Positions 1 through 7,949 of a DNA stretch of 9,105 nt are shown in pieces. Numbering within the stretch: position 1 is the stretch's first letter; every line of letters starts with the position of its first letter. Under the pieces are notes generated by a model. It did not search any database and was not told where the DNA came from. It worked only from the letters and a program-made list of their open reading frames with translations. This stretch comes from Bacillota bacterium (GTDB lineage: Bacteria; Bacillota; Clostridia; Peptostreptococcales; Anaerovoracaceae), in contig JAEDNK010000057.1 in the NCBI GenBank assembly GCA_016302545.1, forward strand, positions 1 to 9,105, given 5' to 3'. A program made the translations under genes and the position numbers.

Positions 1-580
1 TATAAAGGGCTGCAGCCTCCATTTCTACGGCAAGCACTCCCATCTTCTGCCACTTGGAAAGCCCCATGGAATCGTCGTAGAAAGCGTCGGATGAATACAG
101 GTTTCCTATTACCGGCGTCACTCCCAATGCTTCGGCAGCATCAACTGCCTTCTTTAAAAGCTCATATGAACAGATAGGAGCATAGCTTCCCGGCAGGTCA
201 AACTGATTTGCATAGTTGGAATTGGTGCAGGCACCCTGTCCCAGCACTATGTCGCGCACCTTAAGATCCGGTCTGATTACTCCCGCAGTTCCTACTCTGA
301 TAATATTTTTTACATCGTAGTAGTTGAAAAGCTCGTAGGAATAGATCCCCATGGACGGCATTCCCATACCGGAAGCCATGACCGATACTTTCTTGCCCTT
401 ATATGTTCCGGTGTAGCCCTGAACTCCCCTTGTATTGTTTACGAGTACAGGGTTCTCAAGAAAAGTTTCGGCTATAAACTTAGATCTCAGCGGGTCCCCC
501 GGCATAAGCACTGTTTCTGCGAAGTCCCCCGGTTTAGCGGCGATATGAGGTGTAGGGGTGTTTTTATTTGTATCTGACAT
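1..580 (-). CDS. deoD: Purine-nucleoside phosphorylase, DeoD type (3' end cut by the window edge)
   Basis: Cytoplasmic enzyme that splits purine (deoxy)ribonucleosides with phosphate to give the free base and (deoxy)ribose-1-phosphate, in nucleoside salvage. I translated 193 codons from the ATG at 580-578; the frame is open to the left edge. Recognisable family blocks, in order, are the phosphate-binding PGDPLR (about residues 27-32), NNTRG with Arg51, TGTYKG (57-62), IIRVGTAG with Arg95, and VEMEA near 185-189, which in DeoD enzymes contacts the nucleoside. The family is about 235-240 residues, so roughly 45 residues, including the usual catalytic Asp, lie outside the window. The N-terminus is about 8 residues longer than E. 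coli DeoD, but the start is supported by a strong GGGAGG site 7 bases upstream. It is divergent from the asparaginase gene. What is seen is intact; whether the gene is complete cannot be judged here. Confidence 0.95.
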   Translation of the reverse strand, partial: MSDTNKNTPTPHIAAKPGDFAETVLMPGDPLRSKFIAETFLENPVLVNNTRGVQGYTGTYKGKKVSVMASGMGMPSMGIYSYELFNYYDVKNIIRVGTAGVIRPDLKVRDIVLGQGACTNSNYANQFDLPGSYAPICSYELLKKAVDAAEALGVTPVIGNLYSSDAFYDDSMGLSKWQKMGVLAVEMEAAALY

Positions 581-587
581 TTTTGTT

Positions 588-593
588 CCTCCC
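588..593 (-). promoter_or_regulatory. Ribosome binding site of deoD
   Basis: On the minus strand GGGAGG stands 7 bases before the ATG at 580-578. It is a near-consensus Shine-Dalgarno sequence and fixes the deoD start despite the slightly long N-terminus. Confidence 0.8.
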
Positions 594-627
594 TGATAGT
601 TTTGCATTCTTTAATTATTGTATCTTA

Positions 628-656
628 ATTTTAGCATATGGAAAAAACTCATGCAA
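628..656 (-). promoter_or_regulatory. Candidate sigma-A promoter for deoD
   Basis: On the minus strand, TTGCAT (656-651) is followed by a 17-base spacer and then TAAAAT (633-628). A TG one base before the -10 hexamer makes it an extended -10. The -10 matches consensus at 5 of 6 positions and the -35 at 3 of 6. Transcription would start near position 620, giving a leader of about 40 bases that contains the deoD ribosome binding site. A second -10-like hexamer, TACAAT, lies a little further downstream but without a -35 as well placed. This is pattern matching only. Confidence 0.5.
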
Positions 657-662
657 TATGAT
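657..662 (+). promoter_or_regulatory. Possible -10 element for ansA (weak)
   Basis: TATGAT matches the -10 consensus at 5 of 6 positions and is followed by an A-rich stretch. No acceptable -35 hexamer lies 16-18 bases upstream (the 17-base position holds GCATAT), and the resulting leader before the ribosome binding site would be very short. It may need an activator or may be chance in AT-rich DNA. The rest of the 112-bp intergenic region (581-692) shows no convincing operator, hairpin or riboswitch. Confidence 0.25.
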
Positions 663-676
663 AAAATGACTTTACC

Positions 677-684
677 GGAGGTGA
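677..684 (+). promoter_or_regulatory. Ribosome binding site that decides the ansA start
   Basis: GGAGGTGA is a full Shine-Dalgarno match placed 8 bases before the ATG at 693-695. It shows that translation starts at 693 and not at the upstream in-frame start codon at 618. Confidence 0.85.
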
Positions 685-692
685 ATCACACT

Positions 693-1706
693 ATGAAAAA
701 AAGAGTATGCATATTATATACCGGCGGAACCATCGGCATGGTTCCCACAGAGCAGGGCTATGCGCCCAAGAAAAGGTATTTTACCGGCCTGCTCGACGAA
801 ATATCACAGCTCAAGAATAAGGATATGCCCAACTGGGATATCGTTGAGTTTGACCCTCTGCTGGATTCAGCCAATGTGGCAGTAGATGAATGGGTAAACA
901 TCGGCCGCGAAATACGGGACAGGTATAACAATTACGACGGCTTCGTGGTTCTCCACGGCACGGATACCATGTCCTACACGGCATCAGCCCTGTCATTTAT
1001 GCTTGAAGGACTGGATAAACCAGTCGTGCTGACAGGGGCGCAGATTCCACTGTGTGAGCTGAGAAGCGACGGGCGTGATAACCTGATAAATTCCATAGTA
1101 ATAGCTTCTGAGGGTGTGGCCAACGAAGTCTGCCTTTATTTCGCAGGAAAGCTTCTCCGCGGTAACCGTTCCACCAAGACATCCGCCGATGAGCTCATGG
1201 CATTCACCTCCCCAAACTACCCGGTACTTGCCAATGTGGGCATCGATATCAAGTACAACCATCAGGCACTTATCAAACCTAAGCAGGCTGATAAATTCAA
1301 ACTCACAGAGCTGCGGCAGGTGCCTATCGGTGTTTTAAAGTTTTTCCCGGGCATACAGTTTGAGCTTTTCGAGCAGATTATCTCAGAAAGGCTCTCCGGC
1401 GTGGTTCTGGAAACCTTCGGCGAGGGAAACATCCCAAGCAACAACCGCCCTTTAGTTAACAGTATCAAGCGCGCCTCCGAAAACGGAGCAATCGTTACGG
1501 TCTGCTCCCAGTGCTATCAGGGTACCACCAAGCTGGGCACCTATGCCACCAGTAACGCTCTGAAGGAATTCGGCGCCGTAGGCTGCTATGACATGACCAC
1601 CGAAACGGCGGTTGCCAAGCTTTACTATCTTTTCAGCTGCGGTTATTCCGGAGAAAAGATAAAGGAACTGATGGAAACCGACCTCCGCGGTGAGATGACC
1701 AAATAA
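693..1706 (+). CDS. ansA: Type I (cytoplasmic) L-asparaginase
   Basis: Hydrolyses L-asparagine to aspartate and ammonia in the cytoplasm. The protein has 337 residues, essentially the length of E. coli AnsA (338), and can be aligned with it by eye end to end. The two threonine motifs are present: YTGGTIGM (Thr13) and HGTDTM (Thr90-Asp91). The Lys of the catalytic set is at about residue 162 in RGNRSTK. Other shared blocks are SALSFMLE, IPLCELRSDG, and the C-terminal DMTTETAVAKL and LRGEMT. There is no signal peptide, which argues against the periplasmic type II enzyme. An upstream in-frame ATG at 618 would add 25 residues with no homology and no ribosome binding site, so I start at 693. The gene stands alone on the plus strand, divergent from deoD, and ends 6 bases from the stop codon of convergent addB. 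The fold is shared with some GatD-like amidases, but length and motifs favour AnsA. Confidence 0.95.
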   Translation: MKKRVCILYTGGTIGMVPTEQGYAPKKRYFTGLLDEISQLKNKDMPNWDIVEFDPLLDSANVAVDEWVNIGREIRDRYNNYDGFVVLHGTDTMSYTASALSFMLEGLDKPVVLTGAQIPLCELRSDGRDNLINSIVIASEGVANEVCLYFAGKLLRGNRSTKTSADELMAFTSPNYPVLANVGIDIKYNHQALIKPKQADKFKLTELRQVPIGVLKFFPGIQFELFEQIISERLSGVVLETFGEGNIPSNNRPLVNSIKRASENGAIVTVCSQCYQGTTKLGTYATSNALKEFGAVGCYDMTTETAVAKLYYLFSCGYSGEKIKELMETDLRGEMTK

Positions 1707-1712
1707 ACAGTA

Positions 1713-4700
1713 TTAAATTATGTTGTAGCTGCAGCCTTCGAAAACAGTATCGAAACGGCATATACCTTTATAATTGCAATAGGTACAGGCCGAGCGATCA
1801 CCGGTTTTCATGGGATGAATGTCTATTTTTCCCTCTGCAAGGTCCGCGCATATGTCGCGGACTTTTTTTGTTATTTCCTCACGGAGCTTTTCGAAATCCT
1901 CTTCGCTGAGAAGACCTTCGCTTCCTGTGGCTGCGATCCCCTCCTTGCCCTTCCTCAGAGGCAGTATATCCGAATAGCCTGTAAAATCTCCGGCAACGCT
2001 TCTTATGACGTCCGGATCATCGACGATAACCCCGTTAAGCTTAAAGCTCTTTTTTATCTTATCTCCGATTTCCTCCACGTCTATGACCCTTGCCGACATA
2101 TCTATCATAGGCTCGCTTATGTTAAAGTAAAATACTCCGGCGGGCTTTCGTGTGTTTTCCATGGAGGCTTCAAGATATAACATAAGCTGAAGCTTGTAGC
2201 CTGCCGCGGCTTCCTCCCTGCTGAAGCTTTCGTTTCCCGTCTTGTAGTCTATTATCTTTACCCTCTCCTTCGGCAGATAGTCCACACGGTCAATTTTGCC
2301 TTCTATATAGACGGTCTCGTTATCCAGCTTCACCTCAATAGGCTTAAGAGCAGCGCCCATGCTTCTGCCGAAAGGAACTTCAAAACCGCAGGCCTTTATG
2401 CTTCCCGCTCGCACCTGCTCGATTATAGTTCGGCATACCTTCTCGCATGTATCCATAACGCGGCTGCCCCTGTACTTTTCTTCGTTCCCGAGGTCAAATA
2501 TTCCTTCTCTGTACTCTTTAAGCTGCGCAGAAACGGTCTTCTCCACGAAAGCTCTGATCTCATCATCGGTTATTGTCATCCAAGGAGAGGAATGGTCTGT
2601 CACATCAAGCCCCGGCACTGTAAGTCTGCGTGTCAGCTCCATAAGGCACTGATGATATATATCGCCTATCTCTCTGGGCGCCACTTCGAATATTCTCCGC
2701 TCCTCCGGCTTCAGTCCGTATGCGGCAAAGTGTGAAAAAGGACAGCGTGAAAACTTTTCAAGTCTGGAGGGACTGACGCTGAGGTCAGCTCTCGGTTCCT
2801 TCTTAAAAAGCTCATCTGCCGCCTGATGTCCCAGTGCCTCCTGACGGTTTGTAAAGGAAAGTCCCCTGATTATGGGCTGCAGCGCCTCAGGCATCTCCTG
2901 CTTCAGCCAGTCCGCCATCTGCTGCCATCCTTCGTTGATATCGCATCCTTCGGTTGCAGCCTGAAAAGCCTCTGTCATATGGCGAAGCCCGCTCATGGAG
3001 CCGTTTATCAGCTCCTCTATATCGCCGCCGTTAAGCACATCTCTCTGCACCTGCAGTTCAGGAAAAACAGCTCTGAGCTTATTGAATACAGCGGATGGTT
3101 TTATCTGATTGCCCTCCGCGTCTGCCAGAGCGCAGCTTATATACAGCTCCTCCTCCGGCTTGGAAAGATTTCTGTAAATGCCCATTCTTTCTTCCATAAG
3201 AATGACTGCATCCACCTTGCACAGCTTTATCCCTCTTTCGCTAAAAAGCTCCTTTTCCTCGCTTCCGAAAAGTCCGCCTTCAGACTTTTCCTGAGGCAAA
3301 ATCCCCTCGTTGGCTCCTACCACCACAAGTGCTTTTATTCTGCCGCTGCGGCTTCGCTGCATAGTTCCCATCACAAGACCGTCCTTTGCAGGAGGAAGCA
3401 GTCCTATATCCATCTGGGAAAGACCTGCCGTAAGCAGGTCTCTGAAGGCTTCCGGTCTGAAAGCATCCTTGCCTGATATTTCCGCTATCTGGTCCAGTAT
3501 GTGTACAAGGCAGCCCCATATCTGAGCCGTCTCTTCTGCAAGGTCCTGTCTGCCCTCGGCAGTCTGCTCCTCCATGAAGGAGGATATTTTTTCCGGTAGG
3601 CGCGCATAGTCATAAAGAAACCTGTAAAATGCCTCTATAAACTGGCCGTTTGTCCCGTTGCCGCCGCCGAAGCCGCGCCTGTTTTCTTTAACAATATTCT
3701 CAAAATACTCCAAAGGTGCCGTTGCACGCGCCCTTATCTCCTCCAGCCTGCCCAGTGCTTCCGTGCCGTACTCATTTTCGCCCTTAACAAAGGGTTTTTT
3801 CCACATGGTTCCCTTTATTCTGTATTTAATTCCGTAGTTTTCCAGGTCCGTAAGCTCGTCGGAGGTCAAATCGCCAAATCCCGATTTAAGCGCTCTGAAA
3901 ACGGCCTCCGTCCTGTATTTTTCAATTACAACGTCTAATAGCGATATGACAAACCTGAGCACCGGACTCTGCATTATGTCCTTTCTCCCATCGGAAAACA
4001 GCTCCATGCCGTATTCCTTGAAGATGCGTTTGAGGATGGGACCTCGCACCTCCTGATCGTTGCATACAACCTTTATATCTCTGTAGCGATAGCCTTTTTC
4101 CCGTACCAGCTTCTGCACGAAGCATGCGGCGCTTTCCGCCTCGCTGTATGGTCCGGAGGCAGTAAGAAGCATAAGCCCCTTCGCTGTGTTCTCTTCGCCG
4201 GAGGAAGCCTCCCTTGCAGGAAGAGCATATAGCTCGTGTTCAAGATACGACACCGCCGGAGCCTTCTGCTTGAAGGCGTATTCTTTGGAGATCCTTTCTC
4301 TTTTAACCTCTACCCCTCTGTTCTGCGCCTCCTCTGTCAGCATATCCATAACACGCCGTCCCAGTTCAAAAAGCTCCGCGTCTCTTGCGCTTATATCCTC
4401 GGAGCATGTCAGCACCACATTTACCTGCGCGGCTGCGCTCATCAGCTCTCCCATAATAGACAGTGCTTTGGGAGTAAAACTGTCGAAGCCGTAGAACCAG
4501 ATATTATTGCCCGCTATGAGCTGTGAGCTTCCTATTTTATCAAGAATCAGACTTATATAGTCCTCTGAGTCTGTGTATTTTCCTTCTATTTTTTCCTCGT
4601 AGCGGCTTAGAAGGAGCTGAAGGTCCTGCAGTTTTTTCTGCACATAGGAGCCTTCTTCAACCTGCTGCGCCATCTCTGCCAGATCAGCAGAGCCACAGTT

Positions 4701-5069
4701 GTTCTGTTTCATATCGGTGATGAAGTTATTCACCATATCTATAAAGGAGCTCTTTTCCTCCAGCCCTCTAAATACCTGGAGGTTTTCCTTTTCCTCCATA
4801 GCGGTCTGGGCCAGTATCATGTGCCTGCCGTATTTGTCTATGAAAGTTCTTCTGCTTCCTCCAAGCTCCGAAAGCAGACGATATCCCAGCCTCGACATGG
4901 AAAGCACCTCCACGTCCATCAGCGCCGTTACGCCAAGGGCCTCAAAGAGCTCTCTTTCTGCCTCCAATGTAAACTGGTCGGGAACTACGATAAGCGCCCG
5001 ACCTTTGATGTTATCAAATATGAATTTTTCCTTGTCAACGCTTTCGCGTCCGTAATAGATGGTAAGCAT
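1713..5069 (-). CDS. addB: AddB subunit of the AddAB ATP-dependent helicase/nuclease (PD-(D/E)XK and Fe-S cluster)
   Basis: AddB pairs with the helicase-nuclease AddA to resect double-strand DNA ends until Chi is met, preparing DNA for RecA. The protein has 1118 residues, slightly shorter than B. subtilis AddB. The N-terminal part is the inactive UvrD-like helicase fold, with VPDQFTLEAE (about 29-38), YGFDSFTP (193-200) and a conserved VVVGANEGILP block (582-592). The C-terminal nuclease shows GDIYHQ (His806), GKIDRVD with Asp927, IIDYKTG with Asp941 and Lys943, then QLMLY (961-965). Four cysteines, Cys776 and Cys1095, Cys1098 and Cys1104, have the spacing of the AddB 4Fe-4S site that staples the nuclease domain. 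Oddly, the N-terminal Walker A motif found in Bacillus AddB is replaced by GRESVDKE (7-14). The ATG lies 4 bases after an AGGAGGAG ribosome binding site, and the gene starts 15 bases after the HAD gene. No addA follows; the next gene is convergent ansA. Confidence 0.93.
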   Translation of the reverse strand: MLTIYYGRESVDKEKFIFDNIKGRALIVVPDQFTLEAERELFEALGVTALMDVEVLSMSRLGYRLLSELGGSRRTFIDKYGRHMILAQTAMEEKENLQVFRGLEEKSSFIDMVNNFITDMKQNNCGSADLAEMAQQVEEGSYVQKKLQDLQLLLSRYEEKIEGKYTDSEDYISLILDKIGSSQLIAGNNIWFYGFDSFTPKALSIMGELMSAAAQVNVVLTCSEDISARDAELFELGRRVMDMLTEEAQNRGVEVKRERISKEYAFKQKAPAVSYLEHELYALPAREASSGEENTAKGLMLLTASGPYSEAESAACFVQKLVREKGYRYRDIKVVCNDQEVRGPILKRIFKEYGMELFSDGRKDIMQSPVLRFVISLLDVVIEKYRTEAVFRALKSGFGDLTSDELTDLENYGIKYRIKGTMWKKPFVKGENEYGTEALGRLEEIRARATAPLEYFENIVKENRRGFGGGNGTNGQFIEAFYRFLYDYARLPEKISSFMEEQTAEGRQDLAEETAQIWGCLVHILDQIAEISGKDAFRPEAFRDLLTAGLSQMDIGLLPPAKDGLVMGTMQRSRSGRIKALVVVGANEGILPQEKSEGGLFGSEEKELFSERGIKLCKVDAVILMEERMGIYRNLSKPEEELYISCALADAEGNQIKPSAVFNKLRAVFPELQVQRDVLNGGDIEELINGSMSGLRHMTEAFQAATEGCDINEGWQQMADWLKQEMPEALQPIIRGLSFTNRQEALGHQAADELFKKEPRADLSVSPSRLEKFSRCPFSHFAAYGLKPEERRIFEVAPREIGDIYHQCLMELTRRLTVPGLDVTDHSSPWMTITDDEIRAFVEKTVSAQLKEYREGIFDLGNEEKYRGSRVMDTCEKVCRTIIEQVRAGSIKACGFEVPFGRSMGAALKPIEVKLDNETVYIEGKIDRVDYLPKERVKIIDYKTGNESFSREEAAAGYKLQLMLYLEASMENTRKPAGVFYFNISEPMIDMSARVIDVEEIGDKIKKSFKLNGVIVDDPDVIRSVAGDFTGYSDILPLRKGKEGIAATGSEGLLSEEDFEKLREEITKKVRDICADLAEGKIDIHPMKTGDRSACTYCNYKGICRFDTVFEGCSYNII

Positions 5070-5073
5070 TCCG

Positions 5074-5081
5074 CTCCTCCT
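5074..5081 (-). promoter_or_regulatory. Ribosome binding site of addB
   Basis: On the minus strand AGGAGGAG precedes the addB ATG (5069-5067) and fits entirely within the 15-base gap after the HAD hydrolase stop codon (5087-5085). There is no room for a separate promoter or terminator between the genes, which supports co-transcription. Confidence 0.75.
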
Positions 5082-5084
5082 ATC

Positions 5085-5738
5085 CTATCCGTTGAGTCTT
5101 TTCAGAACGCCAACCAGCTCTGACGGTTCTGAGATGGTAAAATCCTCTCTGGCATCGTCTATGAGGGTTTGTCCGTCTCCTGTTATCCTCCAGCCAACCA
5201 GCACCGATTTAACCCTGGCGTTGTTGGCACACTTTATGTCAAAGGGGCTGTCTCCCACCATCAGAGCCTCTTCTGCTGTTATACCCATCTTTTTAAGGCA
5301 GAGCAGTATAGGCTCCGGATTGGGCTTATGGATGTCCGTATCGTCGCAGGAAACCATTTCTTCAAAATAATCGCCTATTCCGAACATGTCCATGTACCTC
5401 TGTGCGGACTCCCTTGTGCGGGAGGTCACGACGCCCATTCTGAAGCCGTCTGTTTTAAGACTTTCCAGAAGCTCTTTGATGCCGGGAAAAATTTTTACCA
5501 GCTCATCGGCGTTTTCTTTCTGAAAATTTCGGTACACACCCGCAGATTCCCGGGGGTCAACCTCCGGAAACTCTCTTTCCATAGTAAGGAGAAGAGGTTC
5601 GCCGAAGCACGCTGTTATCTTTTCCAGACTCTCTTCCCTGCCCAGGTAATACATATATGTGTGCTGCCAGGAAGCGATTATCACATCATTGGTGTTTACC
5701 AGAGTTCCGTCAAAATCGAAAAGAACCGTGTTTATCAT
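5085..5738 (-). CDS. ppaX: HAD subfamily IA phosphohydrolase, PpaX-like pyrophosphatase
   Basis: A 217-residue soluble HAD-family phosphatase using an aspartyl-phosphate mechanism. All four motifs are present: motif I DFDGTLVNT (nucleophile Asp8, acid/base Asp10), motif II TS at 105-106, motif III Lys138 in HKPNPEP, and motif IV MVGDSPFD with Asp163 and Asp167. Residues 11-80 form the helical cap typical of subfamily IA. NTNDVIIASWQHT just after motif I resembles the start of B. subtilis PpaX, which hydrolyses the pyrophosphate released by HPr kinase/phosphorylase. That substrate assignment is an inference: phosphoglycolate phosphatases share the same fold, and hprK is not a neighbour here. 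The start codon lies 1 base after the tex stop, so translation is probably coupled. The best upstream site, AAAGGA, is about 13 bases away inside tex and is weak. The gene stops 15 bases before addB. Confidence 0.85.
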   Translation of the reverse strand: MINTVLFDFDGTLVNTNDVIIASWQHTYMYYLGREESLEKITACFGEPLLLTMEREFPEVDPRESAGVYRNFQKENADELVKIFPGIKELLESLKTDGFRMGVVTSRTRESAQRYMDMFGIGDYFEEMVSCDDTDIHKPNPEPILLCLKKMGITAEEALMVGDSPFDIKCANNARVKSVLVGWRITGDGQTLIDDAREDFTISEPSELVGVLKRLNG

Positions 5739-5739
5739 T

Positions 5740-7923
5740 TTAATTCTTTAATCCTTTCATGGTCAGACCGACCTTTTTCTTGTCGTAGTCGATGGAAATA
5801 ATCTTTACTTTTACCGTATCCCCAACGGAAACCACATCCATCGGGTGCTTGATGTACTTATCGCTTAACTGCGATATGTGTACCAGTCCGTCGTTTTTCA
5901 CCCCGATATCCACGAAGGCTCCGAAGTCAACAACGTTTCTCACGGTGCCGGTCATCTCCATGTCTATCTTAAGGTCTTCGAAAGACTTCACGTCATTTCT
6001 GAAAATTACAGGTGGCGCGTCCTCACGAGGGTCTCTGGCCGGCTTTTTCATTTCCTCGATGATGTCCGTCAGAGTCATCTCTCCTACTCCAAGATCAGCC
6101 GCCATTGCCGCAATGCTCTGATTCAGTGATTTTGCAGGGTATGCAGCCTTGATTTTCTTTTCCATGTCCTTGTCACCGCCTGCGCGCACTGCCTGAACAT
6201 CCACTCCCAGCTTTTCCATCATGGCCTGAGCTGCACTGTAGGATTCGGGGTGTACGGAGGTCGCATCCAGAGGATTTTCCCCTTCGGTAATACGCATGAA
6301 GCCTGCACACTGGTTGAAAGCCTTTTCTCCCAGCTTAGGAACCTTCATCAGCTCCTTTCTGTTGTTGAACCTACCGTGCTCCTCTCTGTATGCCACGATG
6401 TTCTTGGCTATTCCCATGTTTACGCCTGCAATATATGAGAGCAGTGACGGTGAAGCCGTATTAAGGTCTACGCCTACTCTGTTTACACAGTCCTCCACCA
6501 CATTGGTCAGGGCGCCTTCCAGAAGCTTCTGGTTGATGTCGTGCTGATACTGGCCAACGCCGATGCTCTTAGGGTCTATCTTTACCAGCTCTGCCAGAGG
6601 GTCCTGAAGTCTGCGTCCCAGTGACATGGCGCCCCTTGTGGTAACATCTAGGTCAGGGTATTCCTCTGCTGCCAGCTTGGAGGCCGAATATACGGAGGCT
6701 CCCGCTTCGTTTACTATTGTATACTGAATGTCATAGCCTTCCTTCTTGATGAAGTTTGCCACTACCTCCTCTGTTTCTCTCGATGCGGTGCCGTTTCCTA
6801 CGACGATGATATCAGTGTGGTATTTCTCTACTATTTTCTTTAGAACCGCCTCTGTTCCTTTAATATCGTTCTTCGGCTCCGTAGGGTAGATGGTGGTGTA
6901 CGCCTTCAGCTTGCCCGTTTCGTCGAGAACCGCCACCTTGCAGCCGGTTCTGTAACCCGGGTCGATGGCGATGATGCGCTTGCCCTTTACCGGCGGAGTC
7001 ATCAGCAGGCTCTCCGTATTTTTTGCAAAGATTTTAACCGCTTCTGCCTCTGCTCTTTCCGTGAGAAGATTTCTCATTTCTCTTTCTATGGAAGGAGCCA
7101 TAAGTCTCTTATATGCATCTGCGATGGTCTCCTGAAGAAGTCCGTAGAAGATGTTTTTTTCGTTTTTGATTATGTTTTGTGCGATTACACCGTGCATTAC
7201 CTCTGCATCCACTGTAACCTTAACCTTAAGCTTCTTTTCCTTTTCTCCTCTATTGATGGCAAGAACCCTGTGATTAGGTATTTTGGAAAGGGCCTCCTGA
7301 CGGTCGTTGTACATCTCGTAAACCGTCTTTTCCTCAGGGTCAACAGCTTCGGTTGCAATAACTGCGGTGCTGAAGGTCTTTTCTCTGACATCCTTGGTGA
7401 TTTCCGCGTCATCGGCTATCATTTCCGCTATGATGTCGCAGGCTCCCTGAAGAGCTTCCGCTGCTGTGTTCACTTCCTTTTCAGGATTTATGAAAGGCTC
7501 TGCCGCTTCCTCAGGGGTGCCGTCGGTCTTAAGCTGTGCGAAGATTATCATTGCCAGAGGTTCAAGACCCTTTTCCTTTGCCTTGGAGGCTCTGGTCGCC
7601 TTCTTCTGTTTGTAAGGCTTGTAAAGGTCTTCGACCCTCTGCAGTACCTCCGCCTTCTCGATTTCCGCACGAAGTTCTTCCGTCAGCTTGCCCTGCTCGT
7701 CGATGAGCCTGATAACCTCTTCCTTTCTCTCCTCCAGATTTCTCAGATATTTAAGCCTTTCATCCAGGTCGCGGAGTGTCACATCGGTAAGGCCGCCTGT
7801 AACTTCCTTACGGTATCTGGCTATGAAAGGGATGGTGTTGCCCTCGTCAATGAGCTCTACGGTGTGCTCCACCTGAGCCGTTCTGATTTTAAATTCGCTT
7901 GCAAGTTTCTGAATTATGTCCAT
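5740..7923 (-). CDS. tex: Tex family S1 RNA-binding protein (transcription accessory protein)
   Basis: Tex proteins bind nucleic acid and associate with transcription; their precise cellular role is not settled. The protein has 727 residues, matching B. subtilis YdcI and the Tex family. Domains in order are the helical Tex_N region (about 1-190) with the near-invariant EGNTIPFIARYRKEVTGGL (27-45), a YqgF/RNase H-like domain (about 315-445) containing AIDPGYRTG (319-327) and GNGTASRETEE (376-386), a helix-hairpin-helix region (about 470-545) with VGVDLNTAS and VPKLGEKAF, and a C-terminal S1 domain (about 655-724) with GTVRNVVDFGAFVDIG and DGLVHISQLS. All look intact. The ATG is preceded by AAAGG at 7932-7936 with an 8-base spacer. 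It lies 26 bases downstream of prfB with no hairpin in the gap, and its stop is 1 base from the HAD gene. Confidence 0.96.
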   Translation of the reverse strand: MDIIQKLASEFKIRTAQVEHTVELIDEGNTIPFIARYRKEVTGGLTDVTLRDLDERLKYLRNLEERKEEVIRLIDEQGKLTEELRAEIEKAEVLQRVEDLYKPYKQKKATRASKAKEKGLEPLAMIIFAQLKTDGTPEEAAEPFINPEKEVNTAAEALQGACDIIAEMIADDAEITKDVREKTFSTAVIATEAVDPEEKTVYEMYNDRQEALSKIPNHRVLAINRGEKEKKLKVKVTVDAEVMHGVIAQNIIKNEKNIFYGLLQETIADAYKRLMAPSIEREMRNLLTERAEAEAVKIFAKNTESLLMTPPVKGKRIIAIDPGYRTGCKVAVLDETGKLKAYTTIYPTEPKNDIKGTEAVLKKIVEKYHTDIIVVGNGTASRETEEVVANFIKKEGYDIQYTIVNEAGASVYSASKLAAEEYPDLDVTTRGAMSLGRRLQDPLAELVKIDPKSIGVGQYQHDINQKLLEGALTNVVEDCVNRVGVDLNTASPSLLSYIAGVNMGIAKNIVAYREEHGRFNNRKELMKVPKLGEKAFNQCAGFMRITEGENPLDATSVHPESYSAAQAMMEKLGVDVQAVRAGGDKDMEKKIKAAYPAKSLNQSIAAMAADLGVGEMTLTDIIEEMKKPARDPREDAPPVIFRNDVKSFEDLKIDMEMTGTVRNVVDFGAFVDIGVKNDGLVHISQLSDKYIKHPMDVVSVGDTVKVKIISIDYDKKKVGLTMKGLKN

Positions 7924-7949
7924 ATTTTTAACCTTTTTCCTTCTTTATT

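Noticed and set aside
611..630. TTAATT repeated at 611-616 and 625-630 as an operator
   Set aside because: The copies are direct, short and in AT-rich promoter DNA, so chance is an adequate explanation.
618..692. N-terminal extension of the asparaginase from an upstream ATG at 618
   Set aside because: The 25 extra residues have no family counterpart, the codon at 618 has no ribosome binding site, and a perfect GGAGGTGA sits 8 bases before the ATG at 693, which gives the normal AnsA length.
1728..1737. Short palindrome around AGCTGCAGC as a terminator for ansA
   Set aside because: It is only eight bases with no loop and no following T-run, and it lies within the conserved end of addB.
2826..3476. 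216-codon open frame on the plus strand inside addB
   Set aside because: It is antisense to the continuous addB frame; its serine-, leucine- and histidine-rich composition is typical of a shadow frame.
5169..5801. 210-codon open frame on the plus strand across the HAD gene and the end of tex
   Set aside because: It covers two genes with intact family motifs on the other strand and has no independent support.
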